DNA of 64,000 bases. Source: CAZUGO01 sp964619935. Its GTDB lineage: Bacteria > Planctomycetota > Phycisphaerae > UBA1845 > CAIVHJ01. Position numbers and translations under genes: made by a program. Of the stretch, positions 35,486 to 44,138 are shown one piece after another. The notes under the pieces are model-generated. The model was not told the DNA's origin. It did no database searches and saw only the letters and a program-made list of their open reading frames with translations. The first letter of the stretch is position 1. Each line of letters begins with the position of its first letter. Location: positions 4,627-68,626 of the forward strand of contig CAZUGO010000059.1 in the NCBI GenBank assembly GCA_964619935.1, given 5' to 3'.

Positions 35486-36274
35486 CTAGCCGGCGCGCTG
35501 GGCCAGGTGGAGGCAGTTCTCCATCGCGACCAGATCGCCCAGGTTCCCAGAGGACTTCAGAATGGCCAGGACTTGGTCGCGGTCGACCTGTCTGCGGATG
35601 TCGGCCTGCCCCAGGATCCGGGTCAATTCGTCCAGGATGGCGTCGCGTACCTGCGATTTGACGGACAGCCGGGCTTGGACCGCGGGATCGCACAGATGGT
35701 CGACGCCGCGGCGCACCCAGCTGACGTTCGCCGAGGCATCAAGTTGATCCAGGATGCCGCAGACCAACCCGGGCGCGATCTTCCGGTAGAGTTCCAGGGC
35801 TTTGTCGGGCTCCAGACGGTGGGTCAGAGTGGTCAGGATGCCGTCGGGCTCGGCCTGGAGAGTGGCGGTCGCCGCAGTCGCGGGCCGGCGGGCGGCCCCG
35901 GCCTGCTCCAATCGATCGAAGACGTTGCCGATGGCCAGCCGTCGCAGAGCGCGTTCCTGCGGGTTCGGAATGTGAGGCGCCACCAGGGCGTCAAACAATT
36001 TGAGATACTGGCATCGCCAGGAGCGCAGGATGATGGGATCGGGCGGTGGCACCTTGCCGCGTTCGATCACCAGGGTCATCAAGGTCAGATTGCACAGCAC
36101 CTGCGCGTAATGAATCTCGTCGAAACGGTCCGCCGGTTCCGCATCATCCCACGCCACCGTGGAGCGCACGACCTCAATCAGCCAGTCCATCACGATACTC
36201 TCCGCCCGCTGGGGAATTGCCCTTCCGATCCCCCCGCGACCTTCCGTGGTCGACGTCTTCGATTCGGAAGTCAT
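35486..36274 (-). CDS. Protein of unknown function
   Basis: This 262-residue protein starts at ATG 36274, 5-6 nt after GGAGGG. It is predicted helical and cytosolic, without a signal peptide or membrane helix. Visible segments include SIVMDWLIEVVRSTVAWDDAEPADRFDEIHYAQVL, LTLMTLVIERGKVPPPDPIILRSWRCQYLKLFDALVAPHI and a C-terminal ILDELTRILGQADIRRQVDRDQVLAIL. No catalytic motif is recognised. It converges on rho. It is probably an ordinary but uncharacterised planctomycete protein. Confidence 0.7.
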   Translation of the reverse strand: MTSESKTSTTEGRGGIGRAIPQRAESIVMDWLIEVVRSTVAWDDAEPADRFDEIHYAQVLCNLTLMTLVIERGKVPPPDPIILRSWRCQYLKLFDALVAPHIPNPQERALRRLAIGNVFDRLEQAGAARRPATAATATLQAEPDGILTTLTHRLEPDKALELYRKIAPGLVCGILDQLDASANVSWVRRGVDHLCDPAVQARLSVKSQVRDAILDELTRILGQADIRRQVDRDQVLAILKSSGNLGDLVAMENCLHLAQRAG

Positions 36275-36492
36275 AAGCCCTCCAGACTCCGTATCCAGCG
36301 TCTCCGATTCGCGCGCCAAAGTCAACCGGGCTGCGCGCGGGTCGTGCGAAAATTTCAGCGCTGGCGACCACGGCTCATCTGTTTTGGGCAGTCGTTATGA
36401 ACGATTTTAACTGCCGGCTGGGTTAGGCATGCAAAAACGGTTTTGTGGATCTTGTTAGCCTGCATGCGGTCGTTGCAGCGCTCCTCGCCGAA

Positions 36493-38154
36493 TCAGAGAC
36501 CGCGCAGCGCAGCAACGCCTTGCTCGAACACGATGTCGACTGGGATCCCGGCGTTGCCCAGGCGTTCGAGGTCGGCCTTGAGGGTGGGGCTCATCTGGCC
36601 TTGGCTGGCCATCATTTGGCTGATGCCGTCATAATCACCGTCACCTTGGAGCCTGAGGATCTTGCCGCACAGCAGCTCCATGGCCTGTTCCATGTTGTCA
36701 AACTGGACACGATAACGACCGCTGGCGGCGTCGCGGCTGAAGGCCTCGTGCTCCTTGAAGAAGTTGAACCGCAGCATGTTGGCCCGACCGTGGGCGCTGG
36801 AAGCCCCGAAGCGCACCGAGCGGAAGATCCCCGCCAGGAAGGTGACGTAGTGATCACGAATGTCTCCGGTGGTCATTTCGCCCTTGCGGAAGAGCTCGCG
36901 GACCATGTACAGACCCAAGATGTCGGCCTTGCCTTCTTCGAGGGCGGCGGCCTGGTCCTTGAGGGCGTCGCGCACCGTACCTTTTCCGGTGATGGTGTTC
37001 TTGATGCCGAGCCCGTGAGCGACTTCGTGGAACATGGTGTTGCCGAAGAAGGCGTCGAAGGTGATGTGCTGCTGCTGGGATGGGTCGATCAGCGCCTCGG
37101 CGATGGGCACCAGGATGTGATCGAACTTGGCCCGCATGGCGTTCTTGAGTTGCAGGCGGCGTGTTCCCTTCTGCAGTTGAACGACCTCGTCGTTGGGCAG
37201 ATTGATGGCGATGGTCTTGGCGCCGGCGTTGCAGTCGCCCGCATAGTAGATGACGTCGTAGGCGTTGAGATCTGAATCGCTGCCCGGGCGCTCGTCTTTG
37301 TAGGCGGGGTCCACCGGCAGGCCCCGCTGCAAATCGGGCAACAGCGCCGCGTAACGGGAGAGCCGCCGGCTCCAGTCGACGTCCTTGACCAGGACGTAGG
37401 CTTCATGGGCGGCCTTGTACCCGAACAAAGCATCTTCGTAGGTCTCGATCGGCCCGATGACGATGTCCAGCAGGTTGCCTTTCATGTCCAGCCAGGCCAT
37501 GTCGCTGGGACGGTAGTCGCTGGTCAGCAGGGCGTCGGCGCGCAGTTGCAGGTAGCGACGCAGGCCCGGATCGTCGGCCAGCGCCGCGGCGGCGCGCAGC
37601 TTGTCGGCCGCGATGCGGGTGGGCTCGGCGAAGAATTCATGGTACGGGATCGCCCGCAACCCGCCGGCGGGATCGCGGCGGACTACGGTGTACAGGCTCT
37701 TCAGGGCTTCGGCATCTTCAGGCTGGCGGAGCAGCGCGGCTTCGAAGGCGTCTCGGGTCAGGTCGGGCGGATAGAAGTTGGCGCCTGCCGGCTTCGGGCC
37801 AACGCCCGGAACAAAGGGCCGGTTGTCCCCCAGGCGGTCCCACGGCCCGTAGTTGATCTCGGCAAATCGGCGCCGCTGCCGATCGCGGATCGAGGACCAC
37901 AGCACCTCCTTGTCGCCGTATGCTTCCTGCCAGAAAATCTCGTCCATCTGGCGGGCCGCTTCAATCAGCAACGGAATCATCTGGCGATCGCGCGGCGACA
38001 GCCGGGTCAGGTCGGCAGTCAGGCGAACCGTGGCATAGCGCTGAACCTGCTCGGACATGCTCAACTCCCCGTCGGAGTGGGTGGTGCGACAACCGCCGCC
38101 GCTCAGGATGGCCGCGACGGCAACAACGCATCCAAATGACCAGCGCCACATCAT
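36493..38154 (-). CDS. M49-like (dipeptidyl peptidase III-type) zinc peptidase lipoprotein
   Basis: This 553-residue protein starts at ATG 38154 behind GAGGAG. The lipoprotein signal is MMWRWSFGCVVAVAAILSGGGC. The zinc motif HEVAHGLG is encoded at 37029-37015, and the second motif EEGKADILGLYMV follows about 40 residues later. This is the HExxH...EExxAD arrangement of family M49. Classical DPP III has the hexapeptide HExxGH; this protein has the pentapeptide type. The N-terminal half contains INYGPWDRL and other M49-like segments. M49 enzymes cut dipeptides from peptide N-termini; a lipoprotein form would act in the periplasm. It is divergent from the DUF819 gene. Confidence 0.8.
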   Translation of the reverse strand: MMWRWSFGCVVAVAAILSGGGCRTTHSDGELSMSEQVQRYATVRLTADLTRLSPRDRQMIPLLIEAARQMDEIFWQEAYGDKEVLWSSIRDRQRRRFAEINYGPWDRLGDNRPFVPGVGPKPAGANFYPPDLTRDAFEAALLRQPEDAEALKSLYTVVRRDPAGGLRAIPYHEFFAEPTRIAADKLRAAAALADDPGLRRYLQLRADALLTSDYRPSDMAWLDMKGNLLDIVIGPIETYEDALFGYKAAHEAYVLVKDVDWSRRLSRYAALLPDLQRGLPVDPAYKDERPGSDSDLNAYDVIYYAGDCNAGAKTIAINLPNDEVVQLQKGTRRLQLKNAMRAKFDHILVPIAEALIDPSQQQHITFDAFFGNTMFHEVAHGLGIKNTITGKGTVRDALKDQAAALEEGKADILGLYMVRELFRKGEMTTGDIRDHYVTFLAGIFRSVRFGASSAHGRANMLRFNFFKEHEAFSRDAASGRYRVQFDNMEQAMELLCGKILRLQGDGDYDGISQMMASQGQMSPTLKADLERLGNAGIPVDIVFEQGVAALRGL

Positions 38155-38236
38155 CGAGGTCTCCTCATCTGGGGGCTTGCCGGCTGATTGTATGGACCGC
38201 ACCGCGGAACGCAAGACTTGCGGGCCCGTCCCGGGC

Positions 38237-38264
38237 TTGACCCGATGGGTCCAGGTGCTAGGCT
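38237..38264 (+). promoter_or_regulatory. Candidate promoter for the DUF819-family gene
   Basis: TTGACC (38237-38242), a 16-nt spacer and TAGGCT (38259-38264) lie 34 nt before the ATG at 38299. Confidence 0.45.
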
Positions 38265-38298
38265 GGTCCGACCGCCGGTGGACAGGAGCCACCCGGCC

Positions 38299-39567
38299 AT
38301 GGAAGCGCACATGCAGCAACCTCAACCTCTGATTACCAACGATGCCGTCGTGCTCGGATTGCTGATGGGCATTCTGGGTTTGGTGTTCTGGGGCTCCAGC
38401 CGGCCGGCGGGCTTCTGGAAGCGCTTCTATGCGGTGATCCCGTCTTTGCTGGTCTGCTACTTTCTGCCCTCGCTGTTCGCCACGGCCGGAATCATCTCCG
38501 GGGAGACATCGAGTCTCTATTTTGTGGCCTCGCGCTATCTCCTGCCCACCAGCCTGGTGCTGCTGACGTTGAGCATCGATCTCAAAGGCGTGCTGCAATT
38601 GGGCCCCAAAGCGCTGATCATGTTCCTGACCGGCACCTGCGGCGTGCTCATCGGCGGACCGCTGGCCATCTGGCTCACCGCCTGGGTCAGCCCGCAGACG
38701 GTGGGCGGGCGCGGTCCCGATGCCGTCTGGCGCGGTCTGACCACCGTCGCCGGCAGTTGGATTGGCGGAGGCGCCAACCAGACGGCCATGAAGGAGGTCT
38801 TTGAGGTCGGCGACCAACTGTTCTCGGCGCTGATTGCCGTCGACGTCATCCTGGCCAACGTCTGGATGGCCGTCCTGCTGTACGCCGCCGGCTCAGCGGG
38901 GCGGCTGGATGCCTGGAACGGCGCCGACTCAAGGGCCATTGAACGGCTCAAAGACAAGGTCGCGCGCTATCTGGAGGAGCGCTCGCGCATTCCCAAGCTG
39001 CCCGAAACCATGGTGTTGTTGGCGGTTGGGTTCGGCGTGACCGCGTTGGCTCACGCCGGTGCCGATGTTCTGGGACCGTGGATCGCCGACCGGGCGCCAC
39101 ATCTGGAGCAATACAGCCTGACGAACAAGTTCTTCTGGTTGGTCGTGCTCGCCACCACCGGGGGACTGCTGCTGTCGGCGACGCCAGCACGGCAGTTGGA
39201 GGAGGTGGGCGCTTCGCGGATCGGTTCGGTGTTGATTTACGTGTTGGTGGCGTCGATCGGGATGAAGATGAACCTCGCGGCCATCTTCCATCATCCGGGG
39301 TTATTCGTGGTCGGAGCCATCTGGATTACCATTCATGCCGGGCTGCTGATCCTCGTGGCCCGGGTCATCAAGGCTCCGGTGTTCTTTCTGGCGGTCGGCA
39401 GCCAGGCCAACATCGGCGGGGCGGCGTCCGCTCCCATCGTGGCCTCGGCCTTTCATCCATCGCTGGCGCCGGTCGGCGTGCTGCTGGCTGTACTCGGCTA
39501 TGCCCTGGGTACTTATGCCGCATGGGTTTGTGGGATCCTGATGCAGGCGGTCGCCCCCGTCACCTGA
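38299..39567 (+). CDS. DUF819-family integral membrane protein
   Basis: This 422-residue protein has about ten hydrophobic helices and the DUF819 (YjcL-like) pattern. An opening TNDAVVLGLLMGILGLVFWGS is followed by LPTSLVLLTLSIDLKGVLQLG, then GLTTVAGSWIGGGANQTAM and DVILANVWMAVLLYAAG. Later come VASIGMKMNLAAIF and SQANIGGAASAPIVASAFHPSLAPVGVLLAVLGYALGTYAA. The Gly-rich GGGANQTA and SQANIGGAAS loops sit in equivalent halves, suggesting an inverted repeat as in secondary transporters. Substrate unknown. The start ATG 38299 is preferred; ATG 38311 is also in frame. Confidence 0.85.
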   Translation: MEAHMQQPQPLITNDAVVLGLLMGILGLVFWGSSRPAGFWKRFYAVIPSLLVCYFLPSLFATAGIISGETSSLYFVASRYLLPTSLVLLTLSIDLKGVLQLGPKALIMFLTGTCGVLIGGPLAIWLTAWVSPQTVGGRGPDAVWRGLTTVAGSWIGGGANQTAMKEVFEVGDQLFSALIAVDVILANVWMAVLLYAAGSAGRLDAWNGADSRAIERLKDKVARYLEERSRIPKLPETMVLLAVGFGVTALAHAGADVLGPWIADRAPHLEQYSLTNKFFWLVVLATTGGLLLSATPARQLEEVGASRIGSVLIYVLVASIGMKMNLAAIFHHPGLFVVGAIWITIHAGLLILVARVIKAPVFFLAVGSQANIGGAASAPIVASAFHPSLAPVGVLLAVLGYALGTYAAWVCGILMQAVAPVT

Positions 39568-39585
39568 GCCGCCCGCACCCCGCCC

Positions 39586-40572
39586 TCAATCCGCGTCCGC
39601 CGGATGGGATTGGGACTGCCCGGCGCCCTTGGGCCCGGCGGCAAGACCCAGCCGATCGATCTCGTTCAAGATGGCCTTCCATGAGGGGCGGTGATGGATC
39701 AGCATCGGGAATACTTGGCGCACCACGCCGCCGCGATCGATGAGATAGGCCGTGGTCTGTTTGTAGGTGGGCGTGTGTTCGTGATTGAGGTCGGCCACCA
39801 CGTCAAACCGCGGAAACGGGGAGAAGCGCTGCAGGATGCCGCCGTGTGACGTGAGATCCGTGTCCTCCTGAGCCAGCGCGATGACCGCGGTGTTGCGGCT
39901 CTGAAACGCATCGTAGGTCTTGTGCAGCTGACCCAGCTGCCGCGCGCAGAACGGTCACCAATGGGCCCGGTAGGTGGTGACCAGCACGTTCTTGTGGCCC
40001 CGAAAGGTATTCAGCGCCACGGATGAGCCATCGGCCCGCGGGAGATTGAAGTCGGTGGCCACGTCACCGATCTGAAGCAACTGGCGATCCGGCCCCCACT
40101 CGGAGTTGTTGGGGTCGACCTCGACCGCGGTGGCTCCAGGTGCCAGCGGCAACTCCAGGCGGCGGCGAATAAAGAACCCGTCATCACCCGAAGGCGTGCT
40201 GACGTAGGCCATGACGTTCAAGCCGAAACCTTCCATCGGCGGCGGCGGTGCCAGCAGTTCGAATGGGATGCGCGTGCTGTGCTGCTTTAACTGCCGTTCG
40301 AACGGAGCCATGAGGAATTCGTTGCCGGCCAATTCCTTGGGGCCGGTCAAGACGGCTCCCTCCAGGCGGGCGGCTGCGGGGACATCGAGCTGCAGCAGCG
40401 GGGCGGGCACGCCGGCCCCGGAGGCCGACCACCCAGGGCTGCTGTGCACCTCCAGGATGATCTCGTACCTGCCGCCGGGAGCCAGGTGTTCCGCGGGCAG
40501 GGTCGCCTTGAGGGTCAGCGCTTCGGCGGGTGGGGTGCTGGTCACGCAAACAGCCAGAGCCACGTAGAGCAT
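39586..40572 (-). CDS. Selenoprotein: DsbD-N-like domain fused to AhpC/TSA redoxin, in-frame UGA as Sec206
   Basis: The frame runs from ATG 40572 (after CAGGAG) through an in-frame TGA at 39957-39955 to a stop at 39586, 328 residues in all. A signal peptide (MLYVALAVCVTSTPPAEA) precedes a beta-rich domain like the DsbD N-terminus (LKATLPAEHLAPGGRYEIILEVHSSPGWS). A redoxin domain follows: GDVATDFNLPRADGSSVALNTFRG, TYRAHW-U-PFCARQLGQL and TAVIALAQEDTDL, with the C-terminal FDVVADLNHEHTPTYKQTTAYLIDRGGVV. The TGA is exactly where redoxins have catalytic Cys (WCPFC), and Cys209 is kept. The code after it is well conserved in type, so a nonsense mutation is unlikely. It is probably an exported thiol/selenol oxidoreductase or peroxidase. 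Sec-insertion genes are not in the window. Confidence 0.85.
39924..39940 (-). promoter_or_regulatory. Candidate bacterial SECIS hairpin
   Basis: On the minus-strand mRNA, GCAGCUG and CAGCUGC form a perfect 7-bp stem with a GGU apical loop, starting 14 nt after the UGA. Bacterial SECIS elements lie within about 40 nt after the UGA and carry GG/GU in the loop to bind SelB. Position and loop fit well. Confidence 0.75.
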
Positions 40573-40704
40573 GGTGGAACTCCTGAGCAACTCGCCCTGG
40601 GGCGGCCGCCAGCCTCAGTAGGTGCCAAGGCGAGCGCCGTTTCTTCCGGCAGGCGATAGTTTAGGGTATACTTCAGCGGTACAACATCCGACATTGGAGG
40701 GTGC

Positions 40705-40929
40705 ATGCTCCACACAATCACAACACTGGCGATTGGTATGCCCGGTGCGCCGGAATTGATCGTCATCGGCGTGGTGGCCCTGATCATTTTTGGGAAACGC
40801 CTCCCCGATGTCGCTCGTTCGATGGGCCGAAGCATTGTCGAGTTCAAGAAGGGCCTCCGCGATGTCAAGGACGATCTGGGCTCGGCCGGAAAGGCCCTAC
40901 CCCCGGGAGAAGACCCTCCCAAGTCCTGA
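40705..40929 (+). CDS. tatA: Sec-independent protein translocase subunit TatA/TatE
   Basis: This 74-residue protein starts at ATG 40705 behind TTGGAGGG. One N-terminal membrane helix (GAPELIVIGVVALIIFG) is followed by the hinge and amphipathic helix KRLPDVARSMGRSIVEFKKGLRDVKDDL and a short charged tail. This is the exact TatA layout. TatA oligomerises with TatBC to export folded proteins with twin-arginine signals. TATACT at 40667-40672 may be its -10 box. No tatC lies beside it. Confidence 0.93.
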   Translation: MLHTITTLAIGMPGAPELIVIGVVALIIFGKRLPDVARSMGRSIVEFKKGLRDVKDDLGSAGKALPPGEDPPKS

Positions 40930-41012
40930 GCTGGCGGCCCGGCCGCCGCAGGGCGGGTTCCAAACGACCCCGCAGCGACGGCACGCGCTCCAGGTGGGCG
41001 CCGATCGGCGGG

Positions 41013-41543
41013 CTAGTTTCTGGAACGGTCCAGATCGATGCGGAAGGCATCGTCCAGGGCATCGGTGAACCGGAACACTTCGTCGAAGTCATCAATCTTA
41101 TCTTGGGGTTGCTTCTGTAGGAAGTCGTTTCGGACCAGGGCGAAGACGATTTCGCCGAAGTCACGGGTTCGTCTGATGTTCCAGTGGCCGAGCACGGCGG
41201 AAGCCAATGCGCCCCAGCGGTGCAGGGCGTAGTTGCGCAGGCCCCAGCACAACTTCTGGCCGGATACGTGGCGGTTGAGTTCTTCGTATCCACCGGCCTG
41301 TTCGACCAGTTCGCCGATTTCTTCGGGGAGCTGGCCGTTGATTTGCATGCCCTCCAGGTCATCGAGATCCAATCCGTTGTCGAACATGAACTGGTGGATG
41401 ATCTGCTGGGCTTCGTTCAGCGCTCCATGGATTTCCTGAACGGTGTAGGTCAGTCCCTCCTGGACGAAGTGATAGGCATCCGGCGGGTACTTGCCGACTT
41501 CGCGAACCACGTCATCAAGTTCTTTGCGCGGTTTCCGAACCAT
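41013..41543 (-). CDS. Minf_1886-like family protein
   Basis: This 176-residue protein starts at ATG 41543, 13 nt after the ricT stop. It contains YHFVQEGLTYTVQEIHGAL, ISGQ-like SGQKLCWGLRNYALHRWGALASAVLGHWNIRRTRDFGEIVFALVRNDFLQKQPQDKIDDFDEVFRF. The GLRxYAxxRWGxLAxxVLxxWxIxxTxDFGxIVFxLV pattern is that of the Minf_1886 family, conserved in planctomycetes and verrucomicrobia. Function unknown. No signal peptide or membrane helix is present. It is likely co-transcribed with ricT, holB and tmk. Confidence 0.8.
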   Translation of the reverse strand: MVRKPRKELDDVVREVGKYPPDAYHFVQEGLTYTVQEIHGALNEAQQIIHQFMFDNGLDLDDLEGMQINGQLPEEIGELVEQAGGYEELNRHVSGQKLCWGLRNYALHRWGALASAVLGHWNIRRTRDFGEIVFALVRNDFLQKQPQDKIDDFDEVFRFTDALDDAFRIDLDRSRN

Positions 41544-41556
41544 CGTTCGATCCTGG

Positions 41557-42723
41557 TCAATCGCCTGCGGATGGGTCCGGCTGCTCGGGACCCTTGCGTC
41601 CGCGGGATCGCCGCCGCCGGCGCCGCCGCCGCCTGGGATCGGCTTCAGAGGTGCCGTCCTCGGGCGTGGCCGCTTCACTGGGTTCGGCTGGCCGGGGCCT
41701 TGGTGAGACCGCCGGCTCGGCAGCCGGGACCGACTCGGTTTGCTGCTGCTTGCGGTCCTGGTATTCGCGGATGGCCACCTCGCCGACCGCCAGGACGTCC
41801 TCCACGACCACAGCGAGACGCTTCAGGTCCGGCAGCTCCATCTGGATCAGTTGGGTCAGGATCTGGCGGTCGACCACGATGCCCGCGCCGTGGACGCTCA
41901 GGACCTTCTGGCCGACTTTCGGGAGCTTCTTGTCCAGGACTTCGTAGTTCTCGTGCTCATAGCGAAGGCAGCACTTCAGCCGGCCGCAGCGCCCGGAGAC
42001 CTTGGATGGGTCCAGGGTGGCCTTCTGTAGTTTGGCCATCTTCATGCTGATGGGCTTAAGGGTCTTCAGGAAGGTCTTGCAGCAGCACTCCTGGCCGCAG
42101 GTCTCGTAGTCGGCGACCAACCGGGCCTCGTCGCGGGCGCCGATTTGACGCATCTCGATGCGGGTGTGGTACTCCTGGGCGAGGTCCTTGACCAGGTCGC
42201 GGAAATCGATGCGGCTCTCGGACATGAAAAAGAAGATGATCCGTTCGCCGCCGAAGATGTGCTCGCACTCCACCAGCTTCATGGGCAGATTGCGGGTCCG
42301 CACCAGCTCGATGCAGCGCCGCAACTTCTCGTCGGTCTGTTCCCGAATGCGGCGCTCCTCGTGCAGGTCCTCCACCGTGGCTTCGCGCACGATCTTGCCG
42401 CATCCAAGGTCCAGATACCCCTCACCGCTGGCCCGGGCGTAGCTGCGCATGTCATCGCGGGAAACAGACTTCGAGCAGCCGGTGCAGGTCAGGCTGACCT
42501 GCTGGCCGACCTCGATGCCGCGCTTGGTCTGGATAATGACCTTGCCGCCGCAGGTGAATACCGTACCCGGCTTGTAGGTGAACTCGCCGATGTGCTTCAT
42601 GTACCCGTAGCGCACGGCCGTGGTGGGATAGATTTTCTCCAACCCGTTGCCACAGCGCTCGTTGGGGTTGCTGGAGCAGCCCATGCCGCCGAGCGGGGTG
42701 GTCCTGACTTCCGCAATTCTCAT
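41557..42723 (-). CDS. ricT: PSP1-domain protein (RicT/YaaT-like)
   Basis: This 388-residue protein starts at ATG 42723. The central PSP1 domain shows MKLVECEHIFGGERIIFFFMSESRIDFRDLVKDLAQEYHTRIEMRQIGARDEARLVADYETCGQECCCKTFL, and then SGRCGRLKCCLRYEHENYEVL, the hallmark Cys-rich signature. In Bacillus, RicT/YaaT works with RicA and RicF in an iron-sulfur complex that affects RNA processing. An N-terminal Cys cluster (TCTGCSK) and a very basic Arg-rich C-terminal tail (RRRRRRRRRRSRGRKG) are extra; the tail could bind RNA. Gene order tmk-holB-ricT is like that around yaaT in Firmicutes. Confidence 0.88.
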   Translation of the reverse strand: MRIAEVRTTPLGGMGCSSNPNERCGNGLEKIYPTTAVRYGYMKHIGEFTYKPGTVFTCGGKVIIQTKRGIEVGQQVSLTCTGCSKSVSRDDMRSYARASGEGYLDLGCGKIVREATVEDLHEERRIREQTDEKLRRCIELVRTRNLPMKLVECEHIFGGERIIFFFMSESRIDFRDLVKDLAQEYHTRIEMRQIGARDEARLVADYETCGQECCCKTFLKTLKPISMKMAKLQKATLDPSKVSGRCGRLKCCLRYEHENYEVLDKKLPKVGQKVLSVHGAGIVVDRQILTQLIQMELPDLKRLAVVVEDVLAVGEVAIREYQDRKQQQTESVPAAEPAVSPRPRPAEPSEAATPEDGTSEADPRRRRRRRRRSRGRKGPEQPDPSAGD

Positions 42724-42883
42724 TGATTCGGCCTTTCCGGGGTCGCCCCGTTTTGAGCGTTCGCGGCCGACCCCACGCCGCGCGACGCACAGCACCTCAG
42801 AGCGGGTGCTGTCGGCGGTCGCGGGGCCCGTGCTGGTACTGCCTCACTATTCTATCTTCTGCCCCGGCATCGTTCAAAGTGGT

Positions 42884-44047
42884 TCACACGCCGTGCAGGC
42901 GTGCCAACTCAATCGCCAGACGATCCAGTGACAGCCGGGCGAGCGCGTTGTGGCTCAGTTGATGCTCGGTCGCGGCCAGGGCGCGGATGGCCGTACCCGC
43001 TGCGTGAGCCGTCAGACGGCGCGCCAGCGGCTCCAAAGCCGGTCGGGCCGCGGCGTTGCACATCAGGTCGTCGGCACCCAGGTGCAGGATCAGCACATCG
43101 CGGTAGATGGTCGCCATCATGGACAGCACCGTCGCAAGCGCCTGGCGCTGAGCCTCGCCCTCGGCTAGTTCCGCTGCGGCGGCACGGTCGCCGGCAGCTT
43201 CCGTGGCCCGATTCTTGATGCGGTCGGCCTGTTGTTTGCCAAGGCTTTCGAGATGCTCAGCCAACTCCAGGGCCGCGCTGCGCCGCAGCCCTGCGATGTG
43301 CTCGATTAGGGATTCGTTGCAGGCGGCGAAATGATCGTCGATCAGTTCCTGGGCCCGGCCCAGCGACCCCGGCTCGTGGCGACTTAGGAAACGGATCTGT
43401 GGGTCGCCAAGGTCCGGATGCAGTGCCGCCAGCCGCTCCGCAACGAATTCGGCTGGGAGCAGCCCCAGTGGAACCGACTGGCAGCGTGATCGAGTAGTGG
43501 GCAGCAGGCGGTGTTCCGCCGTGCACAACAACATCAGGTAGGTGCCGGGCGGAGGCTCCTCCAGCGTCTTGAGCAGGGCATTCTGAGCGCCGGCGGTCAG
43601 CCGCTCACATTCACGCACCACAAACACCTTGCGATCGCCAAGTGCCGCCTTGCGGCCGGCGGCCTCGATGACGAATTGGCGAATCACGTCGATGCTCAGC
43701 TCCTGAGCCTTGCGGCCCCGGACGGCGGCGCTTTCGTGAAAGTGGGCCAGTTGGCGATGAATGATGTGGTAGTCGGGGTGGCTGCCGCTGGCCATCAGCC
43801 GGCACGATCGGCAGGTGCCGCAGCCGCTTCGCCAGGAGGTCGCCAGGTGGGCGTACTCGGGCGGCACCTCCGACGGCACGGCGGGGGCGTCGCACAGCAA
43901 CACCGCGGCAAAGCGGCGGGCCAGAAGTTCCTTCCCGACGCCGGCAGGTCCATGGAACAAGTAGGCGTGCGCCGTGCGCTCCCCGGCAAGCGCCTTCTGC
44001 AAGATCAACTGGGCCGGTGCTTGGTGTCGGACGTCACCCATGGACAT
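42884..44047 (-). CDS. holB: DNA polymerase III delta-prime-like subunit
   Basis: This 387-residue AAA+ clamp-loader subunit begins GDVRHQAPAQLILQKALAGERTAHAYLFHGPAGVGKELLARRFAAVLLC. Its Walker A-like GPAGVGKE lacks the usual final Ser/Thr, as fits the non-hydrolysing delta-prime. A zinc module with SGCGTCRSCRLMASGSHPDYHII follows. Then come IDVIRQFVIEAAGRKAALGDRKVFVVRECERLTAGAQNALLKTLEEPPPGTYLMLLCT, RLLPTTRSRCQSV and a long helical C-terminal part. It loads the sliding clamp at replication forks. ATG 44047 or 44041 is the start. It lies between tmk and ricT. Confidence 0.9.
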   Translation of the reverse strand: MSMGDVRHQAPAQLILQKALAGERTAHAYLFHGPAGVGKELLARRFAAVLLCDAPAVPSEVPPEYAHLATSWRSGCGTCRSCRLMASGSHPDYHIIHRQLAHFHESAAVRGRKAQELSIDVIRQFVIEAAGRKAALGDRKVFVVRECERLTAGAQNALLKTLEEPPPGTYLMLLCTAEHRLLPTTRSRCQSVPLGLLPAEFVAERLAALHPDLGDPQIRFLSRHEPGSLGRAQELIDDHFAACNESLIEHIAGLRRSAALELAEHLESLGKQQADRIKNRATEAAGDRAAAAELAEGEAQRQALATVLSMMATIYRDVLILHLGADDLMCNAAARPALEPLARRLTAHAAGTAIRALAATEHQLSHNALARLSLDRLAIELARLHGV

Positions 44048-44138
44048 GCCCGGAGTGTAGACCAAGTTCCGGTCAATGAGAATGGGCGGCGTGGCGATTC
44101 CCAATCGCGGGCATCAGGCAAGGTCCTCGGCAGGCGGT

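Noticed and set aside
39955..40590. Truncated protein ending at TGA, with a separate downstream gene (nonsense mutation or pseudogene)
   Set aside because: Coding quality continues unchanged past the TGA, the TGA sits exactly at the catalytic Cys position and a SECIS-like hairpin follows.
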